A program made the translations under genes and the position numbers. Source: Cupriavidus necator A5-1 (GTDB taxonomy: Bacteria; Pseudomonadota; Gammaproteobacteria; Burkholderiales; Burkholderiaceae). From it: DNA of 64,000 bases. Positions 41,010 to 49,397 of the stretch are shown in pieces (the first letter of the stretch is position 1; the number at the start of each line of letters is the position of its first letter). Location of the stretch: NCBI RefSeq assembly GCF_000744095.1, contig NZ_JQLI01000001.1:4340001-4404000 (forward strand), written 5' to 3'. The notes below the pieces were generated by a model that saw only the letters and a list, made by a program, of their open reading frames with translations, searched no databases and was not told the DNA's origin.

Positions 41010-41732
41010 ATGACGGCAGCGGCACAGAGGCACGGCGCAACGCGCGGGCGCGTGGAGTCGGTCATGCGCCGGATGGAAACCGCGCTGCTCGACGGCACCT
41101 GGCCGCCCGGCACGCGGCTGCCGGCGGAGCGCGTGCTCGCCGAGCAATATGACGTCGCCCGCAATACCGTGCGCGAGGCCATCCAGCGCCTGGCCGCGCG
41201 CGGCCTGCTGCAGAGCCGGCGCGGCGCCGGCGTCTATGCCACCGACCAGCTGCGTGCCGGGATCGCCTCGCCCTGGGGGCAACTGGTGGCCGACCACCCT
41301 GCGCTGCGCGATGACATCCTGGAATTCCGCCGGGTGCTGGAAGGTGCCACCGCCTACTTCGCCGCGCTGCGCGCCGACGCCGCCGACGTCAAGCGCATCC
41401 GCGCGCTGATGGAGGAACTCGAACGCGCGCGCGCCGAGGACGACAAGGAAGCCGAGGCCGATGCCGACGCGCGCCTGCACGACGCCATCGCGCTGGCCTC
41501 GCACAACACCATGTTCCTGCACCTGCATACCAGCGTCATCGGCATGCTGCGCGAACACATCACCATCAACGGCACCGGCCTGCGCGAACAGGACGACAGC
41601 GCGTCGGACCTGCTGCTATTGCAGCACCGCACCCTGTGCGATGCCATCTGCGCGCGGCGGCCGGAAGAGGCGCGCACGGCGATGCAGACCCATATCGATT
41701 TCGTACGCAGCCGGGTTGAGCAGGACGGCTGA
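41010..41732 (+). CDS. lldR: GntR-family (FadR subfamily) regulator, LldR-like
   Basis: A 240-residue regulator. N-terminal winged helix: RVESVMRRMETALLDGTWPPGTRLPAERVLAEQYDVARNTVREAI; C-terminal FCD domain from about residue 90 (DILEFRRVLEGATAYFAALR) with the metal ligands of the family in ADARLHDAIALASHN, RTLCDAI and MQTHIDFVR. LldR relatives repress lactate genes until lactate binds. It is divergent from lutACB-lctP. The start at 41010 is preferred because the earlier ATG at 40968 would lie within the operator. Confidence 0.88.
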   Translation: MTAAAQRHGATRGRVESVMRRMETALLDGTWPPGTRLPAERVLAEQYDVARNTVREAIQRLAARGLLQSRRGAGVYATDQLRAGIASPWGQLVADHPALRDDILEFRRVLEGATAYFAALRADAADVKRIRALMEELERARAEDDKEAEADADARLHDAIALASHNTMFLHLHTSVIGMLREHITINGTGLREQDDSASDLLLLQHRTLCDAICARRPEEARTAMQTHIDFVRSRVEQDG

Positions 41733-41743
41733 ACCGGCGCTAT

Positions 41744-41754
41744 TGGTCCAACCA
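41744..41754. promoter_or_regulatory. Second LldR-type operator, downstream of lldR
   Basis: TGGTCCAACCA is the exact reverse complement of the operator at 40965, about 780 bases away across the lldR gene. Paired FadR-family operators can act through DNA looping; chance recurrence of 11 identical bases at this place is unlikely. Confidence 0.6.
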
Positions 41755-41763
41755 GCGCAGCAC

Positions 41764-43272
41764 TCAGGGCGCCGGGATCGAAAACGTCTCGATACCGAGC
41801 AGCGGCTGCAACGCGTACCCCCATTCCTGCTCGATATAGCCGCGCAGCTTGCCGCCGGTCAGGTAGTTCGCCAGCGCACCCAGTGATAATCCCTGATCCA
41901 GCAGCAGCATGCAGCGGCTGACCGTACCCGCCTGGACATCGACGCTGTCCATGAAACCGTACTGCGGATGCTGCAGGGTTGGAAAACGCCTGACCAGCCG
42001 CTTGATGTTGTCGATGACCGCTTGCGGCTCATATTCGATCATCAGGAACGCAGAGTAAGGCGAGACCACCGGGCCGGCGCGCCGGGCCACGTCTTCGCCG
42101 AGCGGTGAATAACCGGTTGCCACGGCCATGGGTGGGGCGCCGTACTCGGTATAGCCGCCATCGGCGGGAATGCTGGCCGGCGAGAAGCCCCAGTAGCCAC
42201 CCCAGTTGGCCAGGCCATACTGGATCTGTGCCTTGGCCTGGTTCGGATGCGAGCGCGCCCAGCTGCCCGTGCCCCATTTCGCTTCGGGAATCAGCACGGG
42301 GACAGAAAAGGCTTCGAACACCGAACCACCCCCGGTCGGCACGAAGACATAGTTGGCGTACTTGCGGATGCCTTCGTAGACCGGGACGCCCTCGTAGGTG
42401 CGATAGAGCGAGCCATCGATTGCCGGCTCGGACCACTCTGGCACACGCGTGAGATGGAAATACTGGGTGCGCGGGACCTGGCCCAGCCCGATCGCGACAT
42501 AGGAAATCAGCCGCGACTCGCTCATCACGCCATACGTGCCGGCGGAGAACGTGGCCGTGCCCAGATCGAAGGTGTTGCGGAACTGCTGGCTGACGGGATC
42601 GAGCATGCTGTCGAAACGCATCGCCGCAAGGATGCCGCCGGCCCGCGCAGCCAGGGGCGGGTAAGCCTGCTTCGCCAACGCCAGGGCGGCAGCGAGCCAT
42701 GCATTGTCGACCGAGGACACGGTGTTGCCGTCCGGTGCCCCGTCGAGCTTTGCCGCCCAGGTCAGCATGCCGCCCGGCGCGCCGCGAAGCCGGGCCTGCT
42801 CTTGTGCCGACGCGATGGCATCAAGCAGCCGGCCGATCTTTGCCTGTGCCTGATCGGGCGCAACGAAGCCGAGATCGCGCGCGGCGGTGATGCTCCAGAT
42901 GTAGGCGGCGACATTGGCGATAAACGTGTAGGAGGTGGTCTGGAGCACGCCGTTGCCGTCGATGCAGGCCTTGTCCGCCGGAAACGCGCTGCCGCGATCG
43001 AACAGCATGATCGAATCCCACATGACTTTGGCGTACTGGCGTGCCGCCGTCATCGCCGGGTCGGAGCGCGGACCCACTGGCTTGCCCGCAGGCAAGTAGG
43101 CCGGACTGCCCGGCGCAGCCGTCCCGGCCGGCCCCTGCTCGGTGCTCCCGCACGCCGCCAGCACCAGCGCGCTCGCCGCCACGCAGAGCATCGCGCGCAC
43201 GGCCGGCCACGACGCCGGCTGGCCCTGCCGGCGCGCACGCACGCGGGCAGGGCGATTGGAATCCATGGACAT
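41764..43272 (-). CDS. Glucoamylase-like lipoprotein
   Basis: A 502-residue lipoprotein (lipobox LVLAAC near residue 34). The C-terminal half has GGYWGFSPASIPADGGYTEYG and GPVVSPYSAFLMIEYEPQAV, typical of the putative glucoamylase (GLUCM, PF10091-like) all-alpha barrel; the N-terminal part (about 75-230) resembles a DUF3131-like segment, RQYAKVMWDSIMLFDRGS. Members occur in polysaccharide or cyclic glucan metabolism; catalytic residues cannot be assigned with certainty. GAGGG precedes the ATG at 43272. Convergent with lldR. Confidence 0.7.
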   Translation of the reverse strand: MSMDSNRPARVRARRQGQPASWPAVRAMLCVAASALVLAACGSTEQGPAGTAAPGSPAYLPAGKPVGPRSDPAMTAARQYAKVMWDSIMLFDRGSAFPADKACIDGNGVLQTTSYTFIANVAAYIWSITAARDLGFVAPDQAQAKIGRLLDAIASAQEQARLRGAPGGMLTWAAKLDGAPDGNTVSSVDNAWLAAALALAKQAYPPLAARAGGILAAMRFDSMLDPVSQQFRNTFDLGTATFSAGTYGVMSESRLISYVAIGLGQVPRTQYFHLTRVPEWSEPAIDGSLYRTYEGVPVYEGIRKYANYVFVPTGGGSVFEAFSVPVLIPEAKWGTGSWARSHPNQAKAQIQYGLANWGGYWGFSPASIPADGGYTEYGAPPMAVATGYSPLGEDVARRAGPVVSPYSAFLMIEYEPQAVIDNIKRLVRRFPTLQHPQYGFMDSVDVQAGTVSRCMLLLDQGLSLGALANYLTGGKLRGYIEQEWGYALQPLLGIETFSIPAP

Positions 43273-43674
43273 CAACAATCCCTCAAATGTTGCCCGCGTG
43301 GCCGGATGAAATCGGATGGCTTCATGCGGGACCGGCGGTAAGCCGCGTATCGATACGTGTATGGCACGCCCTGCATCCAAGGGCGACAGGGCAACTCGTG
43401 CCAGTCAAAAATGCGCGGCCAATCCTATAGAAGAAGCGGGCAATGAAGGAGAGGGAATAACCGGAGGTGTGGTGCTTTTGCTGTCCCGTTGATTTGTCCT
43501 GTCGGCAAATGCTAGGCGGCGGGAGAGACAGCCCGGATCGCTGGCGCTGGCGCGCATGAGCGGTGGCCCGCAGTGCTTGCGGGCAGGTGTGGCGCCAACG
43601 TCAGCGTCGGAGAGCGCTAGCGCCGTGGCAGGACGGCGGGTATGCCGACATTGCCCGCCCGCCGGCATTTGCGC
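43273..43674. other. Spacer without recognisable gene
   Basis: About 400 bases upstream of the glucoamylase-like lipoprotein and downstream of the AI-2E permease gene. A CCTATAGA stretch near 43423 could be a -10 box. The available open frames have compositions unlike real genes. No repeat or terminator stands out. Confidence 0.5.
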
Positions 43675-44712
43675 TCACACCAGCCCGGCACCTGCCAGCT
43701 CCCGCTTCAGGTAGGCATAGAAGATCGGCCCCGCAATCACGCCCGGGATGCCGAACAGCGTCTCCATCAGCAGCATCACCATCAGCAGCTCCCACGCCGC
43801 CGCCTGGATGCGTGCGCCGATGATGCGCGCGTTGAGGAAGTACTCCAGCTTGTGGATCACCACCAGGAACACCAGCGACGCCACCGCGATCGGCAGCGAC
43901 ACCGACAGCGACGCCACCACGATGGCGGTATTCGAGATCAGGTTCCCCAGCACCGGCAGCAGGCCGGCAATAAAGGTGATCACCACCAGCGTCTTCGACA
44001 GCGGCAGGTGCACGTCAAACAGCGGCAGCACCAGCAGCAGGTAGATCGCGGTCAGCACCGTATTGATCGTCGAGATCTGGATCTGCGCAAAAATAAACTG
44101 CGAGAACGCCACCTGCAGCGTACGCGCCCGCGCCACCAGCGCCGTCGCCAGCGGCCTGCGGTTGGGACGCGCCACCGCGCGGTACAACGCGACCATCGCG
44201 CCGATCACGAGCCCGATCAGGATATGCACCAGGGTGCGCAGCACCTCGGCCCCGAGCTTCTGGGCCATGGCGGCATGCGCACGCAGCGTCTCGATCAGCG
44301 TGTTGGCCAGCTCGTCCACCCCATTGGGCAACGCATCGCTCACCCAGGGCGGCAAGCGGCCGCGCGACTGGTCGATGATATCGGCCACATGGTTCAGCAG
44401 CCCGTCCAGCGTATTGCCTTCGCCGCTGACAAAGCGCACCAGCAGCCAGCCCGCCAACGACAGCCCCAGCAGGATCAGCGCCGACAATATCGCCACCGCG
44501 AGCGCGTCGTGCCGCTGGTGCAACCGCATCAGCCGCGGCGCCAGCACGTCGACCAGCGAATACAGCAGCAGGCCGGAAAGCAGGGCGGCCACCAGGTTGG
44601 CTTGGAGCACGGTCCAGAGCGCCAGGGCGGTCAGCAGGTAGGCGACGGCGCCGACGCTGTACCACGCGGCCGGGAGCAGGCGCGGGACGTTGGTCGGGTC
44701 GGGGTCTTTCAT
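43675..44712 (-). CDS. AI-2E transporter family (PerM/TqsA-like) membrane protein
   Basis: A 345-residue membrane protein with about eight segments. The family-defining C-terminal stretches are present: LVVITFIAGLLPVLGNLISN and MVMLLMETLFGIPGVIAGPIFYAYLKREL. Homologues include TqsA (autoinducer-2 export) and PerM-like proteins, plus sodium-proton exchangers; the solute is not predictable. Monocistronic. Confidence 0.85.
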   Translation of the reverse strand: MKDPDPTNVPRLLPAAWYSVGAVAYLLTALALWTVLQANLVAALLSGLLLYSLVDVLAPRLMRLHQRHDALAVAILSALILLGLSLAGWLLVRFVSGEGNTLDGLLNHVADIIDQSRGRLPPWVSDALPNGVDELANTLIETLRAHAAMAQKLGAEVLRTLVHILIGLVIGAMVALYRAVARPNRRPLATALVARARTLQVAFSQFIFAQIQISTINTVLTAIYLLLVLPLFDVHLPLSKTLVVITFIAGLLPVLGNLISNTAIVVASLSVSLPIAVASLVFLVVIHKLEYFLNARIIGARIQAAAWELLMVMLLMETLFGIPGVIAGPIFYAYLKRELAGAGLV

Positions 44713-45119
44713 TTAGCGTCTCCGGCTGGGTGTTTAAGTTGCGTCGCTGCGTGTAGCGGTTATGGCTGGCGGGCTATGGTTGAGCCCGACGCTTATTATG
44801 AGGGCTGTCAGGCGCTCCATTGCCGGTGGGAAGCTTATCGCTGGAAGTGGCCATCATTGAAGTGCTTCGAACAGAAGCAACATCAGCGATGCCCGCTGCA
44901 CGACATAGCATAGAAATGCGACCGCAGTTCGCTCGACGCCGTCTGACTTGCGCCACAGCCGGTACAGGATTTGCTGTGTTTTAAGCGTCGCTCCTGGCGC
45001 TCCGCCGCCCCCAAACGGGCCACGTGCGCAAAGAGTGACTATATTGGGAAGACCGGCACCCGCAAGGCCCGGCTCCACCAAGCCCCCTCCAGTCGCAGTC
45101 CCAGCACGGAACCCGACGC
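44713..45119. other. Upstream region of eutBC without recognisable gene
   Basis: About 400 bases, somewhat richer in A+T than the flanks. GACTATATTGGG at about 45035 may hold the eutB -10 box. A minus-strand frame of 75 residues has no support from composition or start site. No riboswitch fold was recognised. Confidence 0.5.
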
Positions 45120-46502
45120 ATGGCCTATACCCACACCATCGGCACGCATCGCCATGTCTTTGCCGACCTGCGCACGCTGCTGGCCAAGGCCAGCCCGGCC
45201 CGTTCCGGCGACGCGCTGGCCGGTATCGCCGCGGCGAACGAACAGGAGCGCATGGCCGCCCGGCTGGCGCTGGCCGAGGTGCCGCTGGCGCAGTTCCTCA
45301 ATGAGGCGCTGGTGCCGTATGAGCAAGACGAGATCACGCGGCTGATCATGGACCGCCACGATGCCACGGCCTTTACGGCGATTGGCGCCAGCACCGTGGG
45401 CGACCTGCGCAACTGGCTGCTGCTGCACGAGACCGACAGCGCCACGCTGGCGCGCGTGGCGCCGGGCATCACCCCGGAGATGGCCGCGGCGGTCAGCAAG
45501 CTGATGCGCAACCAGGACCTGGTGGCGGTGGCGCGCAAGTGTCAGGTGGTGACGCGCTTTCGCAGTACCGTCGGCTTGCCTGGCCGATTGTCGGTGCGGC
45601 TGCAGCCCAACCACCCGACCGACGATCCCAAGGGCATCGCCGCGTCGATCATCGACGGGCTGCTGTATGGCTGCGGCGATGCCACCATCGGCGTCAATCC
45701 GGCCTCGGACAACCTGGGCGCCATCGTCTCGCTGTTGCGCATGATCGACGAACTGCGCAGCCGCTATGACATCCCCACGCAGTCCTGCGTGCTGACCCAC
45801 GTCACCAACACGCTGCGCGCGATGGACCAGGGCGCGCCGGTGGACCTGGTGTTCCAGTCGGTGGCCGGCAGCGAGCGCGCCAATGCGGCCTTCGGCATCA
45901 GCCTGTCGCTGCTGGCGCAGGCGCACGATGCTGCGCAGGCGCTGGCGCGCGGCACCGTGGGCGACAACCTGATGTATTTCGAGACCGGGCAGGGCAGTGC
46001 GCTGTCGGCCAACGCGCACCATGGCGTCGACCAGCAGACCATGGAGGCGCGCGCCTACGCGGTGGCGCGCGCGTTCTCGCCGCTGCTGGTCAACACCGTG
46101 GTGGGCTTCATCGGCCCCGAGTACCTGTACGACGGCAAGCAGATCATCCGCGCCGGACTGGAGGACCACTTTTGCGGCAAGCTGATGGGCGTGCCGATGG
46201 GCTGCGACGTCTGCTACACCAACCATGCCGAGGCCGACCAGGACGACATGGATACGCTGCTGACGCTGTTCGGCGTGGCCGGCATCAACTTCATCATGGG
46301 GGTACCAGGTGCGGACGACATTATGCTGAACTACCAGAGCACCTCGTTCCACGATGCGCTGTACCTGCGCGAGGTGTTGGGGCTGCGCCCCGCGCCGGAG
46401 TTCGAGGCGTGGCTGCAGCGCATGGGCATTGCCGATGCCACCGGCCGGCTGCTCGAGCCCGCCGCGCGCCAGCCGCTGCTGCAGATGGCGCACAGTCTCT
46501 GA
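45120..46502 (+). CDS. eutB: Ethanolamine ammonia-lyase, large subunit
   Basis: A 460-residue adenosylcobalamin-dependent enzyme subunit forming the catalytic TIM barrel. Clear family stretches: MRNQDLVAVARKCQVVTRFR, GLPGRLSVRLQPNHPTDDPKG, LLYGCGDATIGVNPASDN, FETGQGSALSANAHHGVDQQT and GCDVCYTNHAEADQDDMD. It splits ethanolamine into acetaldehyde and ammonia. eutC follows by 11 bases. No eutA reactivase or shell genes are nearby, so this is the short, non-microcompartment form. Confidence 0.96.
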   Translation: MAYTHTIGTHRHVFADLRTLLAKASPARSGDALAGIAAANEQERMAARLALAEVPLAQFLNEALVPYEQDEITRLIMDRHDATAFTAIGASTVGDLRNWLLLHETDSATLARVAPGITPEMAAAVSKLMRNQDLVAVARKCQVVTRFRSTVGLPGRLSVRLQPNHPTDDPKGIAASIIDGLLYGCGDATIGVNPASDNLGAIVSLLRMIDELRSRYDIPTQSCVLTHVTNTLRAMDQGAPVDLVFQSVAGSERANAAFGISLSLLAQAHDAAQALARGTVGDNLMYFETGQGSALSANAHHGVDQQTMEARAYAVARAFSPLLVNTVVGFIGPEYLYDGKQIIRAGLEDHFCGKLMGVPMGCDVCYTNHAEADQDDMDTLLTLFGVAGINFIMGVPGADDIMLNYQSTSFHDALYLREVLGLRPAPEFEAWLQRMGIADATGRLLEPAARQPLLQMAHSL

Positions 46503-46513
46503 ATATCCGCGCC

Positions 46514-47329
46514 ATGCCGGCCAAACGCCATCCTCCTTCCCGCGACGCCATGTCCGGGCACACGCCCGCCACCACCGCCACCTCGGATACCGATCCATGG
46601 CAACGCCTGCGCCAGTTCACGCGCGCGCGCGTCGCGCTGGGCCGCACCGGCCACAGCCAGACCACCGATGCGGTGCTGGCCTTCGGCCTGGCGCATGCGC
46701 AGGCGCGCGATGCGGTGCACCTGCCGCTGGACGTGGGCGCGGTCACCGCGGCGCTTGACACCGCAGGGCTGCAGCATGTCGCCGTGCACAGCGCGGCGCC
46801 GGACCGCACGCACTACCTGCGGCGGCCGGACCTGGGCCGGCGCCTTGACGATGCCAGCCGGGACCGGCTGAAAGCGATGCAGCCCACAGAGGCCCCTGAC
46901 GTAGTGTTCGTCATCGCCGACGGCCTCTCCGCGCTTGCCACGCAGACGCACGCGCTGCCGCTGCTCGACGCCACGCGCCAGCGCCTGCCGCCGTCGTGGC
47001 GCATCGGACCGGTGGTGGTGGCCGAGCAGTCGCGCGTGGCACTGGGCGACGAGATCGGCGAGTTGCTCGGCGCGCGCCAGATGGTGATGCTGATCGGCGA
47101 ACGGCCGGGGCTAAGTTCGCCGGACAGCCTCGGCATCTACCTGACCTATGCGCCGCGCGTGGGCCGCACCGATGCCGAGCGCAACTGCATTTCCAATGTG
47201 CGGCCGGAAGGCCTTGCGTACGCGCAGGCGGCCGAACGGCTCGCCTTCCTGCTGCGCGGCGCGGCGGCGCTGGGGCGTTCGGGCGTGGACCTGAAGGACG
47301 ACAGCGCGCCGGCGCTGCCGGACCGCTGA
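46514..47329 (+). CDS. eutC: Ethanolamine ammonia-lyase, small subunit
   Basis: A 271-residue B12-binding subunit. Family features: WQRLRQFTRARVALGRTGHS, VVFVIADGLSALATQTHA, PPSWRIGPVVVAEQSRVALGDEIG, MVMLIGERPGLSSPDSLG and DAERNCISNVRPEGL. Together with EutB it forms the active lyase. Start is uncertain: ATG 46514 or ATG 46550 (MSGHTP); neither has a strong binding site and both keep the whole domain. Confidence 0.94.
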   Translation: MPAKRHPPSRDAMSGHTPATTATSDTDPWQRLRQFTRARVALGRTGHSQTTDAVLAFGLAHAQARDAVHLPLDVGAVTAALDTAGLQHVAVHSAAPDRTHYLRRPDLGRRLDDASRDRLKAMQPTEAPDVVFVIADGLSALATQTHALPLLDATRQRLPPSWRIGPVVVAEQSRVALGDEIGELLGARQMVMLIGERPGLSSPDSLGIYLTYAPRVGRTDAERNCISNVRPEGLAYAQAAERLAFLLRGAAALGRSGVDLKDDSAPALPDR

Positions 47330-47347
47330 CGAGGCAAGGGAGCAACC

Positions 47348-47662
47348 ATGCAAGCCGACATGAACCTGCAGGTATGGCTGGATATCCAGTCGGCCAACGG
47401 CACGGCGCTGGTCGTGCCTTATGTCGCTTCCGCGCAGGAAGCGGACCTGCAGTTCGAGCTGAAGCTGCGCGCGCGCAGCGGCAATGCGGCGTCATCGCTG
47501 GCGCAGGCCGGCACGCTGCACGTGGTGCCCGGGCATCCCACGCGCGTGTCGTCGCTGACGGTCTCGCAGCCGCCCGGCGGCGAGTGTGAAGTCGGGCTGG
47601 TGCTGCGGCAGGGCATGGCCGTGCTGGGCCGGTACAAGCTGGATTGCAGCGGCCGCAAATAG
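47348..47662 (+). CDS. CsgC/CsgH-like small beta protein (curli-chaperone fold), no signal peptide
   Basis: A 104-residue protein, LQVWLDIQSANGTALVVPYV ... LQFELKLRARSG ... LHVVPGHPTRVSSLTVS ... CEVGLVLRQGMAVLGRYKL. The spacing and pattern of these strands parallel CsgC/CsgH, small Ig-like proteins that block curli subunit aggregation in the periplasm; the assignment is by eye from memory of CsgC. Unlike those, it starts without any signal peptide, and an in-frame stop six codons upstream (the eutC stop) excludes a longer form. It has a good binding site (AAGGGAG) and follows eutC by 18 bases, so it is probably in the eut operon. Function unknown. Confidence 0.55.
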   Translation: MQADMNLQVWLDIQSANGTALVVPYVASAQEADLQFELKLRARSGNAASSLAQAGTLHVVPGHPTRVSSLTVSQPPGGECEVGLVLRQGMAVLGRYKLDCSGRK

Positions 47663-47671
47663 CAAGTCCCC

Positions 47672-47731
47672 CGACACAACGTAAAACGGCCACCACGCGG
47701 GCGCCGAGCCCGCCATGGTGGCCGTGTGTCG
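47672..47731. terminator. Long compound hairpin between eut operon and YbaK-like gene
   Basis: ACGGCCACCA (47686-47695) pairs with TGGTGGCCGT (47716-47725), with an inner GCGGGC/GCCCGC stem and an outer CGACACA/TGTGTCG extension. It separates convergent genes. There is no strong T-run, so it may be a two-way stem barrier rather than a standard terminator. Confidence 0.55.
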
Positions 47732-47767
47732 CACGCGGAGGTCCGCGGCGACAGTGCGCCGCTATCG

Positions 47768-48241
47768 CTACATCATGCGGCGCGAGAACTGCCCGTGACT
47801 GGCATCCGACATCAGCTGCGAGAACTGTTCCCCGCTCATGTGGACCAGTTCCTGGTGGTCGCCGCCCTCGAAATAGACTTCGGGCTGCTTCATCAGGCTG
47901 TCGTCCACATAGGTCTGCATGCCGTAGGCCATCGCCACCGGCGGGATTGCGCCGAGGTCGCAGTCCTTGAAGATCTCGCGGATCTCGTCCTCGTGTGCCA
48001 GTACCAGGTTGCGTCCGGTCTGTTCGCAGATGGCGGCCATCTGCAGGTGGTGGCTCGAAGGGATCACGGCGGCAACATAGCCGCGGTCGTCCTCGAGCAA
48101 CAGTGTCTTGGCCAGTCGGTCTCCGGGAACGTGCGCAGCCTCGGCAGTGGCCATGCTGCTGAGGGTGTAGGGATGGCGGATGATGTCGTACTGGGTATTC
48201 TTGCTGCTCAGGCAGTTTGCGAGCGTGCTAGCCAGGGCCAT
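47768..48241 (-). CDS. YbaK/aminoacyl-tRNA deacylase-family protein
   Basis: A 157-residue single-domain protein of the YbaK/ProX-like deacylase superfamily: ATAEAAHVPGDRLAKTLLLEDD contains the K-T-L-l segment, and YVAAVIPSSHHLQMAAI and DCDLGAIPPVAMAYGMQTYVD show the second core with the conserved G-x-x-P-P. Free-standing members hydrolyse mischarged aminoacyl-tRNAs; specificity cannot be told. It is monocistronic. Confidence 0.82.
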   Translation of the reverse strand: MALASTLANCLSSKNTQYDIIRHPYTLSSMATAEAAHVPGDRLAKTLLLEDDRGYVAAVIPSSHHLQMAAICEQTGRNLVLAHEDEIREIFKDCDLGAIPPVAMAYGMQTYVDDSLMKQPEVYFEGGDHQELVHMSGEQFSQLMSDASHGQFSRRMM

Positions 48242-48342
48242 GGTAGCTCCTCAGATTCAGTCGGATGCGCCTACGATTATCCTTGTGCTCTTAATATAGT
48301 GCCTGTCAGCGCGCTCAACGTGGCGACACGGCAACGCCCTGG

Positions 48343-49278
48343 CTACCGGTGCAGCCGCGGCCACACTGCCTGCAACTCGGTCTTCAGGAAGTTGAGCAGG
48401 TAACGCGTGGCCAGCGTCTGGTATCGGTTGGGCATGGTCAGCATATAGAGCCGGCTGCCGAACACGCTGATGCGGTAGTCGGACAGCAGCGGCACCAGTG
48501 CGCCGCTTTCCAGTTCGGCGCCGATCGCATAGATCGGGAGAATGCCGATCCCCAGGCCTGCCAGCACCGATTCCTTCAGGAAGGCAAAGTTTTCCGAGGT
48601 GAGCGTCGGTTCGAGCACCACCTGCTCGCGGGTTTCTTTCGCGTCATGGCCTTCATCGCCATCCAGCCGCGTGCCCGATGCCTTGAGCTTCTGGCCCACC
48701 GGTGACGCGCAGACCATCGCATGTCCTTGCAGCCCGGTGAGGGCCTTCGGCGCGGGATGCGCGGCGAGATACCCCGGCGACGCGCACACGATCCAGTCGA
48801 CTTCGCCAATCTCCGTGGCCACCACCGAATCGGGCGGGGTGGAGATAATGCGCAGCGCCACGTCCACGTCCTCGGACACCAGGTTGTGCACGCGGTTGTC
48901 GAACATGACGTCAAGCGTGATGTCGGGATAGCGCTGCTTGAACAGCACCAGCAGCGGCGACAGCAGCGTATGCCCCAGCCCTGTGGGCACCGAGAGCCGC
49001 ACATGGCCCTGCAGACTCTTGCCCATATTGCTGATCAGCGCATTGGCCGCCGCCACTTCACCCAGGATATTGCGGCCGTGCTCGTACAGCCCGGCGCCGA
49101 CCGGGGTCGGCTCGACATGGCGGGTGGTCCGCCGCAGCAGCTGCACGCCAAGCTCTTCTTCGAGCGCCTTCAGCCGGTAGCTGACATTGGCGCGCGTCAT
49201 CTTGAGCTTGCGTGCGGCCGCGCTCAGGTTGCCCGCGTCAACGATGTCGACGAACAGGCGCAGGGCGTTGAGGTCCAT
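48343..49278 (-). CDS. LysR-family transcriptional regulator
   Basis: A 311-residue LysR protein: MDLNALRLFVDIVDAGNLSAAARKLKMTRANVSYRLKALEEELGVQLLRRTTRHVE is the winged helix, with GHVRLSVPTGLGHTLLSPLL starting the effector domain. The RRTTRHVEPT hinge is typical of the PA0477/DsdC-like larger family. It stands 119 bases downstream of the MHS transporter on the same strand, so it may control that gene. Start at 49278 (MDLNAL) is the standard one; upstream residues are Pro/Arg-rich leader. Confidence 0.88.
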   Translation of the reverse strand: MDLNALRLFVDIVDAGNLSAAARKLKMTRANVSYRLKALEEELGVQLLRRTTRHVEPTPVGAGLYEHGRNILGEVAAANALISNMGKSLQGHVRLSVPTGLGHTLLSPLLVLFKQRYPDITLDVMFDNRVHNLVSEDVDVALRIISTPPDSVVATEIGEVDWIVCASPGYLAAHPAPKALTGLQGHAMVCASPVGQKLKASGTRLDGDEGHDAKETREQVVLEPTLTSENFAFLKESVLAGLGIGILPIYAIGAELESGALVPLLSDYRISVFGSRLYMLTMPNRYQTLATRYLLNFLKTELQAVWPRLHR

Positions 49279-49397
49279 GGCTTGGGTGTTTGTATACGGT
49301 GGGGGCGGGCGGCGCCGGTGCGGCTGCCGCCCCGTATATTGCCATGCCGGCGCAGGGTGTCCCGCGCGGCGTTGCACGGCATTGCGCCGCGCCTGGC

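Noticed and set aside
44854..45081. 75-codon minus frame upstream of eutB
   Set aside because: No homology recognised, no binding site, occupies the presumed eutB promoter.
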